DNA of 18,485 nt, from NCBI GenBank assembly GCA_030653405.1, contig JAURZO010000066.1:1-18485 (forward strand), read 5' to 3'. Below the pieces are notes generated by a model. That model was given only the letters and a program-made list of their open reading frames with translations, did not search any database and had not been told where the DNA came from. The position numbers and the translations under genes were made by a program. This document shows, piece by piece, positions 7,301-14,361 of this stretch. Position 1 is the first letter of the stretch, and every line of letters starts with the position of its first letter. Source of the stretch: Zwartia sp. Lineage in GTDB: Bacteria > Pseudomonadota > Gammaproteobacteria > Burkholderiales > Burkholderiaceae_B.

Positions 7301-7332
7301 GTGTACTCATTACGCATAAAGTGTATTCATTC
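7301..7332. promoter_or_regulatory. Direct repeats with 20-base spacing upstream of the response regulator
   Basis: GTGTACTCATT at 7301-7311 is repeated as GTGTATTCATT at 7321-7331: ten of eleven bases match, exactly 20 bases apart, or about two helical turns. It lies 48-79 bases upstream of the response-regulator start. This would suit a tandemly binding regulator, possibly this OmpR-family protein acting on itself. The function is inferred. Confidence 0.35.
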
Positions 7333-7350
7333 ATTTGCCACTTATTCTTG

Positions 7351-7374
7351 CATAGCTGCGTGATCACGCCTATG
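7351..7374. promoter_or_regulatory. Palindrome in the recA / two-component intergenic region
   Basis: GCGTGATCACGC (7358-7369) is a perfect 12-base palindrome flanked by a second arm pair, CATAG (7351-7355) and CTATG (7370-7374), with two extra bases on the left. It lies between the two divergent genes and outside the recA promoter, so it could be a binding site for a dimeric regulator. Confidence 0.4.
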
Positions 7375-7434
7375 GTATTGACCCAGAATGCGTATAAACC
7401 CTAGTCGTTTAAAGAATAATATTGTGTCAACAGA

Positions 7435-7464
7435 TTGCCACACTGTTTATTTGTACAGTATAAT
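7435..7464 (+). promoter_or_regulatory. recA sigma-70 promoter
   Basis: The -35 box TTGCCA (7435-7440) is followed by an 18-base spacer and a perfect -10 TATAAT (7459-7464), about 64 bases before the recA start. The ribosome binding site AAGGAA lies at 7517-7522, five bases before the ATG. Confidence 0.82.
7443..7458. promoter_or_regulatory. LexA (SOS) box
   Basis: CTGT-N8-ACAG fits the LexA operator of beta- and gammaproteobacteria exactly at its outer half-sites. It fills the spacer between the -35 and -10 of the recA promoter, so bound LexA would block RNA polymerase. Confidence 0.88.
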
Positions 7465-7527
7465 CTGATGCAATAATTCTGAACAGTATTGCTCAGTCAG
7501 TCTCTCCCAATAACCTAAGGAATTCCC

Positions 7528-8682
7528 ATGGATGATAAAACCCTCAAAGCCGGTTCTGCTGAAAAAGGCAAAGCTCTGGCCGCCGCGCTCGCACAAATCG
7601 AGAAGCAGTTCGGCAAGGGATCTGTCATGCGTTATGGTGATAACGAGGTCGAGCACGATATTCAGGTTGTTTCGACAGGCTCGTTAGGTTTGGATATTGC
7701 CCTAGGTGTCGGTGGCCTGCCTCGCGGCCGCGTTGTTGAGATCTATGGTCCGGAGTCTTCCGGCAAGACGACCCTCACCTTGCAGGTGATTGCAGAAATG
7801 CAAAAAGTCGGCGGCACATGCGCATTCATCGATGCGGAGCATGCGTTAGATGTTCAGTACGCCTCCAAACTCGGTGTCAATCTCACTGATCTGCTGATTT
7901 CTCAGCCTGATACGGGAGAGCAGGCTCTGGAAATTACCGATGCGCTCGTGCGCTCCGGTTCTGTGGATTTGATCGTCATCGACTCAGTCGCGGCACTGGT
8001 TCCCAAAGCCGAAATCGAAGGCGAAATGGGCGACTCCCTTCCCGGCCTACAAGCCCGACTGATGAGTCAGGCTTTACGTAAACTCACCGCCAGCATCAAG
8101 CGTACCAATTGCATGGTGATTTTCATCAACCAGATCCGTATGAAAATCGGCGTTATGTTCGGTAACCCTGAAACGACAACGGGCGGAAACGCCCTAAAGT
8201 TTTATGCTTCGGTTCGTCTGGACATTAGACGTATTGGCGCGATCAAAAAAGGTGACGAAGTTGTCGGCAATGAGACGCGTGTCAAAGTGGTCAAAAATAA
8301 GATCGCACCCCCTTTCAAGCAAGCGGAATTCGACATCATGTATGGCGCGGGTATCTCTCGTGAAGGCGAAATTCTCGATCTTGGCGTGACAGCGGGTATT
8401 GTGGACAAGGCGGGTGCCTGGTTTAGTTATAACGGTGAGCGTATTGGCCAAGGACGGGATAACGTGCGCGAATTCTTGCGCGAACGCCCTGCAATGGCGA
8501 TCGAGATCGAAAATAGAGTTCGCGAAAAGCTTGGTGTGGTTCCGCGCGTGGGCAGCGGCTCAGCTAGCACGGCTACAACAACGGCCGCGGCAGCGACTCC
8601 GACCGCGCCATCCTCCAAAGCCGCAGCAACAAAGGCCAGCAAGCTTGTCGCAGCCGAGCCCGATGCAGAGGATGATCTGTAA
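7528..8682 (+). CDS. recA: RecA recombinase
   Basis: The DNA strand-exchange ATPase central to homologous recombination, which also triggers LexA self-cleavage in the SOS response. The 384 residues hold a Walker A motif GPESSGKTT (74-82), the Walker B-type segment VDLIVIDSVAALVP, the L1 region IEGEMGDSLPGLQARLMSQA, and the L2 region MFGNPETTTGGNALKFYAS, all in family order. It is about 30 residues longer than the E. coli protein, mainly because of an Ala/Thr/Ser-rich C-terminal tail (GSASTATTTAAAATPTAPSS) before an acidic end. The ATG at 7528 has a good AAGGAA ribosome binding site. Expression should be SOS-controlled through the LexA box in its promoter. recX follows 16 bases after the stop, so both are probably co-transcribed. 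Confidence 0.99.
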   Translation: MDDKTLKAGSAEKGKALAAALAQIEKQFGKGSVMRYGDNEVEHDIQVVSTGSLGLDIALGVGGLPRGRVVEIYGPESSGKTTLTLQVIAEMQKVGGTCAFIDAEHALDVQYASKLGVNLTDLLISQPDTGEQALEITDALVRSGSVDLIVIDSVAALVPKAEIEGEMGDSLPGLQARLMSQALRKLTASIKRTNCMVIFINQIRMKIGVMFGNPETTTGGNALKFYASVRLDIRRIGAIKKGDEVVGNETRVKVVKNKIAPPFKQAEFDIMYGAGISREGEILDLGVTAGIVDKAGAWFSYNGERIGQGRDNVREFLRERPAMAIEIENRVREKLGVVPRVGSGSASTATTTAAAATPTAPSSKAAATKASKLVAAEPDAEDDL

Positions 8683-8698
8683 TGCCTAAGGACTGATG

Positions 8699-9235
8699 AT
8701 GTTCGGTCGGAAGTCTCGTGCTGTGGTCCCTGCCAATGAGGACGATGCATTCGAAGTGACTCAATCGGATTCAGCTCAACGGCCCGGCCTTTCCCTCAAG
8801 GCGAGGGCCGTTGCTTTGTTGTCGCGCAGAGAGCACAGCAGGATAGAGCTTTCTCGTAAGCTCGCACCTCATGCAGAAAGTGAAGAGGCGCTGATTCAGG
8901 TGCTGGACGAGCTCGCGCAGGCAGGCTGGCAGTCGGACGACCGATTTGCTCAGGGCTATGTCCATCGCAAGGCCCCGACACAGGGGACTTCGCGTGTGGT
9001 GCGCGAACTCAAGCATCAAGGCATTGAGCCTGACGCGCTCGCTGCAGTGCAGGCTGCGCTCAAAAGCACGGAGTTTGATCGGGCTTTCGCTGTTTGGAGC
9101 CGCAAATTTAAATCCTCTGAGGAAAAACTAAGCGCCAAAGAATATGCTCGACAAGGGCGATTTTTAGCGTCACGGGGCTTCTCAACCGATATTATTCGTC
9201 GCGTCTTGAACTATTCCGAAGGCGATGAAACTTAA
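8699..9235 (+). CDS. recX: RecX regulatory protein
   Basis: A small cytosolic protein that modulates RecA filaments and limits recombinase activity. It is all-helical, with the RecX-type pattern LSLKARAVALLSRREHSRIELSRKL, the DELAQAGWQSDDRFAQGYVHRKA segment (equivalent to the family's W-DxRFA block) and the C-terminal GRFLASRGFSTDIIRRVL. The residues before about 32 are poorly conserved-looking and charged. Two ATGs overlap at 8696 and 8699; AAGGA at 8688-8692 is 6 bases from the second but only 3 from the first, so 8699 is preferred (178 residues). Its position 16 bases behind recA is the usual arrangement. Confidence 0.95.
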   Translation: MFGRKSRAVVPANEDDAFEVTQSDSAQRPGLSLKARAVALLSRREHSRIELSRKLAPHAESEEALIQVLDELAQAGWQSDDRFAQGYVHRKAPTQGTSRVVRELKHQGIEPDALAAVQAALKSTEFDRAFAVWSRKFKSSEEKLSAKEYARQGRFLASRGFSTDIIRRVLNYSEGDET

Positions 9236-9297
9236 AGCTTAGGACGATGAGGCACGTCCTCGAGGTCCTTTCAGAGACCCTTCTGGGCCTCCTTGTC

Positions 9298-9457
9298 GTG
9301 CTTCCTGAGATGCTTCCTGAGATGCTTCCTGAGGTGCCTCCTAAGCTTCCCTCCCGAGGTGCATACTGATGCGCTTCCTGGTTGCTTCCTAGTTGCTCCC
9401 TGGTTGCTTCCTAGTTACTTCCTAGTTACTTCCTAGTTGCTTCCTAGTCGCTTTTTA
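9298..9457. repeat. Tandem array of 11-12 bp GCTTCCT units
   Basis: Starting at 9298 there are three near-identical 12-base units, GTGCTTCCTGAG / ATGCTTCCTGAG, then one diverged unit (9334-9345) and degenerate copies up to 9380. From 9381 to 9457 there are seven 11-base units of the form GTTGCTTCCTA (variants GTTGCTCCCTG, GTTACTTCCTA, GTCGCTTTTTA). Both blocks share the core GCTTCCT. The 11-base period and the TAG formed at unit junctions put stops in all frames, so it is non-coding. It fills most of the gap between recX and the DUF2889 gene; the flanking bases 9236-9297 and 9458-9528 hold no gene. Confidence 0.93.
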
Positions 9458-9503
9458 GCAGTTTGGGCATCGCCTGCGCTATACTTTTGAACTTTGTTGC
9501 AAT

Positions 9504-9518
9504 ATGGCCTTTGGCCAT
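9504..9518 (+). promoter_or_regulatory. Inverted repeat just before DUF2889 gene start
   Basis: ATGGCC-TTT-GGCCAT is a perfect inverted repeat with 6-base arms that ends 10 bases before the ATG at 9529. No Shine-Dalgarno is visible there. A TATACT (9480-9485) that could be a -10 lies upstream without a clear -35. The repeat may be an operator or an RNA hairpin affecting initiation. Confidence 0.3.
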
Positions 9519-9528
9519 TTGATACCGT

Positions 9529-10104
9529 ATGCCGCTTCCTGCGCCAGTTAGTCCTCGAAAACCCATGCATAACCGTTCGATCCAGGTACATTCCTTCGAG
9601 CGAGAAGATGGACTCTGGGATATTGAGGCTGAGCTGATCGATAGTAAGGCCTACGCCTACACAAAGCGAAGTGGTTTGGTTCAGGCAGCCGGTCAGCCGT
9701 TTCATCATATGCATTTACGCATCACGATTGATACAAATTTTGAGATCAAGGAGGCGCTTGCGTTGTATGATGCTTCGCCTTTTGGTGAGTCTTGTACGGC
9801 GATTTCATCTGCTTATCAAGATCTCGTTGGCATGAATTTGTTAAAAAGTTTTCGGCAACAGGTCAAGGATCGCTTTAGCCGGACGGCGGGCTGTACGCAT
9901 ATGACAGAGCTTGCAGCAGTATTACCCACTGCAGCGGTGCAAAGTATGTCTGGTCAGAAGCGAGCAGAGGCCGAGTCCGCTGGGCGCAAACCGTTTCAGC
10001 TTGGTGGCTGTTACGCCTGGCGACCTGATGGTGAAGTCACCAAAGAACATTATCCGCAGTGGTACGTCGATTCAAATGCAACACCCCCGGTCCCTGGTAC
10101 TTAA
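9529..10104 (+). CDS. DUF2889 domain protein
   Basis: A 191-residue protein of the DUF2889 family, whose function is not known. The family pattern is clear: an N-terminal PVSPRKPMHNRSIQVHSFEREDGLWDIEAELIDSKAY, then a strand-rich stretch with HHMHLRITIDTNFEIKEALALYDASPFGESC, and the conserved CTHMTELAAVLPTAAVQSM near 124-142. The conserved Cys, His and acidic residues make metal binding or an enzyme role conceivable, but that is speculation. The ATG at 9529 fits the usual family N-terminus, although no Shine-Dalgarno precedes it; a later ATG at 9565 would lose the conserved opening. It lies between recX and sucC in the same direction, as in other Burkholderiales. No terminator separates it from sucC. 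Confidence 0.85.
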   Translation: MPLPAPVSPRKPMHNRSIQVHSFEREDGLWDIEAELIDSKAYAYTKRSGLVQAAGQPFHHMHLRITIDTNFEIKEALALYDASPFGESCTAISSAYQDLVGMNLLKSFRQQVKDRFSRTAGCTHMTELAAVLPTAAVQSMSGQKRAEAESAGRKPFQLGGCYAWRPDGEVTKEHYPQWYVDSNATPPVPGT

Positions 10105-10153
10105 TATTCCAGGCAATCGCTTTTTATAGTTTTTTTGGACGGACAGGATTCCC

Positions 10154-11314
10154 ATGAAAATCCATGAGTATCAAGGCAAAGAGTTGCTTCGGAAGTTTGG
10201 CGTAGTCGTTCCACAAGGCTTTCCCGCATTTACGGTGGATGAGGCAGTCGAGGCTGCTAAAAAACTTGGCGGCCCAGTTTGGGTGGTGAAGGCTCAGATC
10301 CATGCCGGCGGCCGGGGCAAGGGCGGTGGCGTAAAGTTGGCCCGTTCAATCGACGAAGTTCGTCAATTGTCCTCAGAAATTTTGGGCATGCAGCTTATTA
10401 CCCATCAGACAGGCCCACAGGGCCAAAAAGTACGTCGCTTGCTCGTTGAAGAGGGCGCCGACATCAAGAAAGAATACTACGTGGGGATCGTCACTGATCG
10501 CGGCACGCAGCGCGTGTGCGTCATGGCATCGAGTGAAGGCGGCATGGATGTTGAAGAAGTTGCTGAAAAGCATCCTGAAAAAATCCTCAAGGTCTTCGTG
10601 GATCCAGGTAAGGGTCTGACGGATGAAGAGGCGGCTGGTTTGGCGCGTGGCATCGGCGTACCAGAAGCTTCAGTTCAAAAAGCGTGCGCCGAGTTCCAGA
10701 AGCTATATAAAGCTTACTGGGAAACTGACGCTTCGTTAGCCGAAATCAATCCCCTCATTTTGACGGGTTCGGGCGACATTATTGCTTTGGATGCCAAGTT
10801 TAACTTCGATCCAAATGCGTTGTTTCGCCATCCCGAAATCGTCGCTTACCGCGATCTCGACGAAGAAGATCCCGCTGAAATCGAAGCCAGCAAGCATGAG
10901 CTCGCCTACATTCAACTCGATGGCAATATCGGGTGTCTGGTGAACGGCGCTGGTTTGGCAATGGCGACCATGGATACGATCAAGCTGTTTGGTGGCGAGC
11001 CCGCCAACTTTTTGGACGTGGGCGGCAGTGCCACGGCTGAGCGTGTGACTGAAGCTTTCAAGATCATGCTCGCTAACAAAGGCACTAAGGCCATTCTGGT
11101 CAACATTTTTGGCGGCATTATGCGTTGCGATGTGATTGCTCAAGGCATTATCACTGCATGCAAAGCTGTGAACCTCAGCGTGCCACTCGTGGTGCGTATG
11201 AAGGGTACCAACGAAGAGTTGGGCAAGAAAATGTTGGCCGATTCTGGCCTGCCAATCATCAGCGCTGACACGATGGCCGACGCGGCCACACGCGTTGTCG
11301 CAGCAGCCAAATAA
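10154..11314 (+). CDS. sucC: Succinyl-CoA ligase (ADP-forming), beta subunit
   Basis: The beta subunit of the TCA-cycle enzyme that converts succinyl-CoA, ADP and phosphate to succinate, CoA and ATP. The 386 residues match the usual length. The N-terminal ATP-grasp domain begins with MKIHEYQGKELLRKFGV and carries the nucleotide-binding WVVKAQIHAGGRGKGGGVKL loop; the metal-site region is around LAEINPLILT. The C-terminal ligase domain has DGNIGCLVNGAGLAMATMD and the glycine-rich NFLDVGGSATAERV, then NIFGGIMRCDVIA. An AGGA lies 6 bases upstream of the ATG. sucD begins 19 bases after the stop, so the two are co-transcribed and assemble into one complex. Confidence 0.98.
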   Translation: MKIHEYQGKELLRKFGVVVPQGFPAFTVDEAVEAAKKLGGPVWVVKAQIHAGGRGKGGGVKLARSIDEVRQLSSEILGMQLITHQTGPQGQKVRRLLVEEGADIKKEYYVGIVTDRGTQRVCVMASSEGGMDVEEVAEKHPEKILKVFVDPGKGLTDEEAAGLARGIGVPEASVQKACAEFQKLYKAYWETDASLAEINPLILTGSGDIIALDAKFNFDPNALFRHPEIVAYRDLDEEDPAEIEASKHELAYIQLDGNIGCLVNGAGLAMATMDTIKLFGGEPANFLDVGGSATAERVTEAFKIMLANKGTKAILVNIFGGIMRCDVIAQGIITACKAVNLSVPLVVRMKGTNEELGKKMLADSGLPIISADTMADAATRVVAAAK

Positions 11315-11333
11315 ATCTGCCAGGGATTCTGAA

Positions 11334-12215
11334 ATGTCGATTCTTATCAACAAAGATACTAAAGTTATCACGCAGGGCATCACCGGTAAAACCGGTCAAT
11401 TCCACACTCGGACCTCGCGTGCCTATGCCAACGGTCAGGCTGCTTTCGTAGCGGGTGTTCACCCTAAAAAAGCCGGTGAAGATTTCGAAGGCATTCCGAT
11501 TTTTGCCTCCGTTAAAGACGCAAAAGCTGAAACAGGTGCCAATGTTTCAGTGATTTACGTGCCGCCAGCAGGTGCAGCGGCCGCGATTTGGGAAGGCATC
11601 GAAGCTGAACTGGACCTTGTGATCTGCATCACCGAAGGTATTCCAGTGCGCGATTTGCTGGAGATCAAGGACCGCATGGCGAAAATGAACAGCAAGACTT
11701 TGCTGCTTGGGCCCAATTGTCCAGGCTTGATTACGCCAGACGAAATCAAGATCGGCATCATGCCAGGTCACATTCATCGCAAAGGCCGTATCGGTATTGT
11801 CAGTCGTTCCGGTACGTTGACCTATGAGGCCGTCGCACAGGTGACCGAGTTGGGCTTGGGGCAGTCCAGCGCTGTCGGTATCGGTGGCGACCCAATCAAC
11901 GGCATGAAGCATATTGATGTGCTTAAACTGTTCAATGATGATCCGGATACTGACGCTGTGATCATGATTGGTGAAATCGGCGGACCTGACGAGGTGAATG
12001 CAGCGTTATGGGCCAAAGACAACATGAAAAAGCCCATGGTCGGCTTTATTGCCGGTGTCACAGCACCTGCAGGCAAGCGCATGGGGCATGCCGGCGCCTT
12101 GATTTCTGGCGGAGCGGATACCGCGGATGCCAAGCTCGAGATTATGGAAGCTTGCGGGATTAAGACGACAAAGAATCCTTCAGAAATGGGTAAGCTTCTG
12201 AAGTCAGTGCTTTAA
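11334..12215 (+). CDS. sucD: Succinyl-CoA ligase (ADP-forming), alpha subunit
   Basis: The alpha subunit, which binds CoA and carries the phosphohistidine intermediate. The 293 residues contain the CoA-binding Rossmann-like domain (ITQGITGKTGQFHT near 15-28, then YVPPAGAAAAIWEG), the LLLGPNCPGLITP segment, and the active-site GHAGALISGG with His252. The ATG at 11334 is preferred over an upstream TTG at 11295 because the latter overlaps sucC and adds residues foreign to the family; an AGGGATT lies a few bases upstream. Two stem-loops follow the stop codon, so the sucCD message probably ends there. Confidence 0.98.
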   Translation: MSILINKDTKVITQGITGKTGQFHTRTSRAYANGQAAFVAGVHPKKAGEDFEGIPIFASVKDAKAETGANVSVIYVPPAGAAAAIWEGIEAELDLVICITEGIPVRDLLEIKDRMAKMNSKTLLLGPNCPGLITPDEIKIGIMPGHIHRKGRIGIVSRSGTLTYEAVAQVTELGLGQSSAVGIGGDPINGMKHIDVLKLFNDDPDTDAVIMIGEIGGPDEVNAALWAKDNMKKPMVGFIAGVTAPAGKRMGHAGALISGGADTADAKLEIMEACGIKTTKNPSEMGKLLKSVL

Positions 12216-12225
12216 ATGGTATTTT

Positions 12226-12254
12226 CAGTGACATACGCCTAAGCGTATGTCCTG
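12226..12254 (+). other. Perfect stem-loop directly after sucD
   Basis: GACATACGC (12230-12238), a 4-base loop and GCGTATGTC (12243-12251) form a perfect 9-bp stem, extended by CAG/CTG after a single bulged T. No T-run follows, so it is not a standard intrinsic terminator; it may protect the 3' end or bind a protein. Confidence 0.55.
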
Positions 12255-12284
12255 AGTGGACGGTCTAATAAGAGTTGGCCGCAA

Positions 12285-12323
12285 GCGCCGGTACGGCATC
12301 AACGTGCCGGCGTCTTTATTTTC
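12285..12323 (+). terminator. Likely intrinsic terminator of sucCD
   Basis: The arms CGCCGGTAC (12286-12294) and GTGCCGGCG (12304-12312) pair over nine positions, one of them G-U, around a 9-base loop. They are followed by the T-rich TCTTTATTTTCT, about 100 bases downstream of the sucD stop. The rest of the 12216-12430 gap holds the first stem-loop and an inverted repeat, AATTG-N8-CAATT, at 12390-12407, but no other gene. Confidence 0.7.
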
Positions 12324-12430
12324 TATTGTGTTATTCCAGATCAACTCAGACTGGCACATGGAGTGACATGAAGACCTAGCACGTGTTCAAATTGTACGCA
12401 TGCAATTCGCATTTAATCAGGACGGAACAC

Positions 12431-12538
12431 ATGAATGAACCTAATAAGCCCAAGGGCGGTTTAACGATTCTGCAGATGCTAGGTTTGCTCGCGGTCATCG
12501 GTATCGTGTTGACAATCGTGCTGAACTATCTTCGCTGA
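12431..12538 (+). CDS. 35-residue prepilin-like single-helix protein
   Basis: A small ORF running from an ATG with AGGA 8 bases upstream to a TGA 12 bases before hemC. The product begins with a hydrophilic, Lys/Pro-containing nine residues (MNEPNKPKG), then GLTILQMLGLLAVIGIVLTI, a single membrane helix, and ends NYLR. The GG-LTILQ junction resembles a type IV prepilin cleavage site (G|FTLIE) except that the usual Glu at mature position 5 is Gln, and there is no globular domain after the helix. It could be a relic of a pilin-like gene, a mini-pilin, or simply a small membrane protein. In other Burkholderiales a TerC and a pilin gene can follow sucD, which favours the relic idea. I cannot tell which is right. 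Confidence 0.62.
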   Translation: MNEPNKPKGGLTILQMLGLLAVIGIVLTIVLNYLR

Positions 12539-12549
12539 GAGTCAATAGC

Positions 12550-13482
12550 GTGTTTTCAAGAAAACTAGTGATCGCAACGCGCGCGAGTCGTTTGGCGCTC
12601 TGGCAGGCAGAACATGTACAAGCGCGTCTGTTGGCGCTGTATCCGACTGCGCAAGTCGAATTGCTCAAGCTCAGCACCCGAGGCGATGAGATTCTTGATC
12701 GTAGCTTGTCAAAGGTCGGCGGAAAGGGACTCTTCATCAAGGAGCTCGAGCACGCGTTATTAGATGGCCGGGCAGATCTCGCCGTGCATTCCCTCAAAGA
12801 CGTCCCTGTTGATATTGAGGCGCCTTTTGAGCTTTCAACCATCTTGCCTCGGGCCGATTGTCGCGATGCTTTTGTATCCAACCATTACGCATCGCTTGCG
12901 GATCTGCCCGCCGGTGCGGTGGTAGGTACTTCGAGCTTAAGACGCGAGGCGCAACTCAAGGCAAGATTTCCGCAACTGGTGATTCAACCGCTGCGGGGGA
13001 ACTTAGACACGCGTTTGGGCAAGCTTGATCAGGGTCAGTATGCAGGGATCATCCTTGCAGCAGCTGGTCTGGAGCGGTTGGGCTTAGGCCACAGGATTCG
13101 TGCGCGGATGGATGTGAGCGAGTCTTTGCCTGCAGCAGGACAGGGTGCGTTAGGCATTGAAATTTTGCAATCACGTTCTGATCTACTAGAGCTGCTGGCA
13201 CCACTTGCCTGTCCCGAGACAACCGTCTGCGCCTTGGCTGAGCGGGCAGTCTCACGAACACTTGGTGGATCCTGCCAGGTTCCACTCGCCGCCTATGCAA
13301 CCCTAGATGGGGCATGCCTAAAGTTACAGGCACTCGTTGCAACGCCAGATGGGCGAACGATATATCGCGCGAAGGGCGAAGGAGTCGGTGACCATGCTGA
13401 ACAACTTGGCCTTCAGGTCGCGCAAGACTTGATCCATCAAGGCGCCGGACAGATACTCGCCAGTTTGTCCGAGTCTCAATAG
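12550..13482 (+). CDS. hemC: Hydroxymethylbilane synthase (porphobilinogen deaminase)
   Basis: A cytosolic enzyme that joins four porphobilinogen units into hydroxymethylbilane in tetrapyrrole synthesis. The 310 residues open with KLVIATRASRLALWQAEHV and carry the conserved STRGDEILDRSLSKVGGKGLFIKELEHAL, HSLKDVP, GTSSLRREAQL and RGNLDTRLGKL motifs. The dipyrromethane cofactor Cys is Cys242, in LGGSCQVPLAAYA. The start is GTG at 12550; GAGAG lies about 9 bases upstream, and the 35-codon ORF ends 11 bases before it, so coupling is possible. hemD follows six bases after the stop. It is the first gene of the hemCDXY cluster. Confidence 0.98.
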   Translation: MFSRKLVIATRASRLALWQAEHVQARLLALYPTAQVELLKLSTRGDEILDRSLSKVGGKGLFIKELEHALLDGRADLAVHSLKDVPVDIEAPFELSTILPRADCRDAFVSNHYASLADLPAGAVVGTSSLRREAQLKARFPQLVIQPLRGNLDTRLGKLDQGQYAGIILAAAGLERLGLGHRIRARMDVSESLPAAGQGALGIEILQSRSDLLELLAPLACPETTVCALAERAVSRTLGGSCQVPLAAYATLDGACLKLQALVATPDGRTIYRAKGEGVGDHAEQLGLQVAQDLIHQGAGQILASLSESQ

Positions 13483-13488
13483 TTTCAT

Positions 13489-14301
13489 ATGGAGCAGGGG
13501 CAATCACTTGCAATACTGACTCGACCTCTGGGGCGAAACAGTGCCCTCAAGAGTGAATTGCTCAGACGGGGCTGGTCAGTAATTAAATGCCCGGCGCTTG
13601 AGATTCAGGCGGTGGTTGCTGATGCCGCGATGGTCCCTCGGCCTGAGGCTTTCGATCTCGTTGTTTTTGTAAGCCGTGCCGCCGTTGAGGGCTATCGTCG
13701 TCAGTTGGCGGGCAATGAGGCGTTGAGCTGGCCGAGTCAAACCGCCACGGCATGCGTGGGTTCAGTCACTGCAGAGGCCATACGCCAGGTTTTCGGTCCA
13801 TCTGTCTCGGTCTTTTATCCAAATTCAGAAGATACGCAGGACTCTGAGGCCTTATTACCTTTGTTACTTGAGTCGACGCAACCCCTAAAAAAGGTTCTGA
13901 TTGTTCGAGGTCAGGAGGGCAGGGAGTGGTTAAGACAAGGCTTATTAGCGCGCGGAAGTGAAGTCACCGTGTGGCAGGCGTATTCCAGACAAAGCGCACA
14001 GTGGTCAGACGCGATGGGGGCTCAGCTTCTGTTGTGTAAGCAAAAGAATGTTAAAGCTATCTGGCTCCTGACCAGTACCGAGGGGGTCCAGGCGCTGCAC
14101 AAGAAGCTCGCGTCCCTTGACCTACTGGATTGGTTCTCACAAGGGCAATTTGTTTTGACCCATGCGCGGATCGGTACCGCCCTTGCAGCATTGATATCTC
14201 AGCCAGTTTCAAGTGACAATTGTCTGGTTGCACACCCTCAGGATAAGTCCATTTTGGCTTGTTTCGAACGATTGCGAAGCGGCGAGGGGTTAAACGGATA
14301 A
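13489..14301 (+). CDS. hemD: Uroporphyrinogen-III synthase
   Basis: It cyclises and inverts ring D of hydroxymethylbilane to give uroporphyrinogen III. The 270 residues are typical of the poorly conserved HemD family: the N-terminus LAILTRPLGRNSALKSELLRRGWSV, the DLVVFVSRAAVEGYRRQL segment, the CVGSVTAEAIRQVFG motif, the VLIVRGQEGREWLRQGLLARG segment, and TSTEGVQALHKKL near the C-terminus. The ATG at 13489 lies six bases after the hemC stop with no clear Shine-Dalgarno, so coupling to hemC is likely. The assignment rests as much on position behind hemC as on motifs, which together make it strong. Confidence 0.93.
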   Translation: MEQGQSLAILTRPLGRNSALKSELLRRGWSVIKCPALEIQAVVADAAMVPRPEAFDLVVFVSRAAVEGYRRQLAGNEALSWPSQTATACVGSVTAEAIRQVFGPSVSVFYPNSEDTQDSEALLPLLLESTQPLKKVLIVRGQEGREWLRQGLLARGSEVTVWQAYSRQSAQWSDAMGAQLLLCKQKNVKAIWLLTSTEGVQALHKKLASLDLLDWFSQGQFVLTHARIGTALAALISQPVSSDNCLVAHPQDKSILACFERLRSGEGLNG

Positions 14302-14361
14302 CGGATTGCACGTTTTCCCTGAAATGACGATTTTTTTTGTTGCTGAGGCTACAATCCAATC

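Noticed and set aside
9241..9260. Inverted repeat AGGACG / CGTCCT after recX as terminator
   Set aside because: Six-base arms with an 8-base loop and no T-run follow.
9298..9457. CRISPR array
   Set aside because: Units are only 11-12 bases with no unique spacers and no cas gene nearby.
10736..11383. Long minus-strand ORF (215 codons) across sucC/sucD
   Set aside because: It lies opposite two conserved essential-type genes, has no family-like sequence and a His/Asn-rich composition typical of an antisense frame.
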